From an uncultured bacterium (lineage in GTDB: Bacteria > Bacteroidota > Bacteroidia > Bacteroidales > Rikenellaceae): DNA of 23,647 nt. Where the stretch lies: positions 1-23,647 of the forward strand of contig CAJMNH010000022.1 in NCBI GenBank assembly GCA_905214725.1, in the 5' to 3' direction. Position 1 is the first letter of the stretch. Every line of letters begins with the position of its first letter. Shown one piece after another: positions 23,593 through 23,647 of the stretch. The position numbers and the translations under genes are program-made. The notes under the pieces are model-generated. The model worked only from the letters and a program-made list of their open reading frames with translations. It did not search any database and was not told the origin of the DNA.

Positions 23593-23647
23593 CGGTCGTA
23601 TTCGGCATGATTCGATTCCCCGTCGTCTTTATTTGTGGGGTTCGTAT
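23593..23647. repeat. Right arm of the 55-bp perfect terminal inverted repeat
   Basis: This is the exact reverse complement of bases 1-55, reaching the very last base. The 121 bases between the mqnD stop and this arm hold only a weak hairpin (cgccg 23505-23509 with cggcg 23522-23526, no U-tract). The outer edge of the repeat lies beyond the window. Confidence 0.95.

Noticed and set aside
23600..23640. A possible tRNA T-arm (gattcgattccc) in the terminal repeat
   Set aside because: No flanking 5-bp T-stem, anticodon arm or acceptor stem can be built around it.

Overview
The window looks like chromosomal DNA of a strictly anaerobic, GC-rich gut member of the Bacteroidales, most likely Rikenellaceae (Alistipes-like). 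The reasons are the TAnnTTTG-type -7 promoter elements with no clear Shine-Dalgarno sequences, BACON-domain and Fn3-like surface lipoproteins, a DUF4924 gene, a periplasmic GH2 beta-galactosidase, an anaerobic class III ribonucleotide reductase, and menaquinone synthesis by the futalosine route. The genus is inference. No rRNA, tRNA, CRISPR array, transposase, phage or defence gene was seen.

Layout. 1-55 is one arm of a perfect 55-bp inverted repeat whose other arm is the last 55 bases. 171-3180 is a minus-strand unit: promoter, cobalamin riboswitch, nrdD, nrdG, terminator. 3181-3883 is a long intergenic region with a -7 element and an attenuator-like pair of hairpins, leading into a plus-strand surface lipoprotein (3884-5956). 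A shared convergent terminator follows. 6058-9862 is minus strand: a DUF4924 protein driven by two tandemly duplicated promoters, a PiT phosphate transporter with a PhoU-like tail, and a haemolysin III/PAQR membrane protein. 10364-12562 is a plus-strand RelA/SpoT homologue whose hydrolase motifs are degenerate. 12643-16915 is minus strand: a GH2 beta-galactosidase behind a ROK sugar kinase, with a terminator hairpin between them. 17002-23471 is one long plus-strand run: polyprenyl diphosphate synthase, an S23-type four-helix-bundle gene flanked by AT-rich inverted repeats, a U32/TrhP-like protein, a Bax inhibitor-1 protein, Xaa-Pro aminopeptidase, mqnB, a two-TM small protein and mqnD.

How the genes fit together. 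nrdD and nrdG make and activate an oxygen-sensitive dNTP-producing enzyme whose transcript is sensed by B12. mqnB and mqnD are two steps of futalosine menaquinone synthesis, and the polyprenyl synthase in the same run may supply a prenyl precursor. The ROK kinase and beta-galactosidase suggest hydrolysis of a galactoside and phosphorylation of the released sugar. Most of the window is ordinary core genome. The parts most worth a second look are the S23 mini-element, the duplicated promoter repeat, the B12-controlled nrdDG, the lipoprotein leader, and the terminal inverted repeat, which probably marks where an assembly met a longer repeat.
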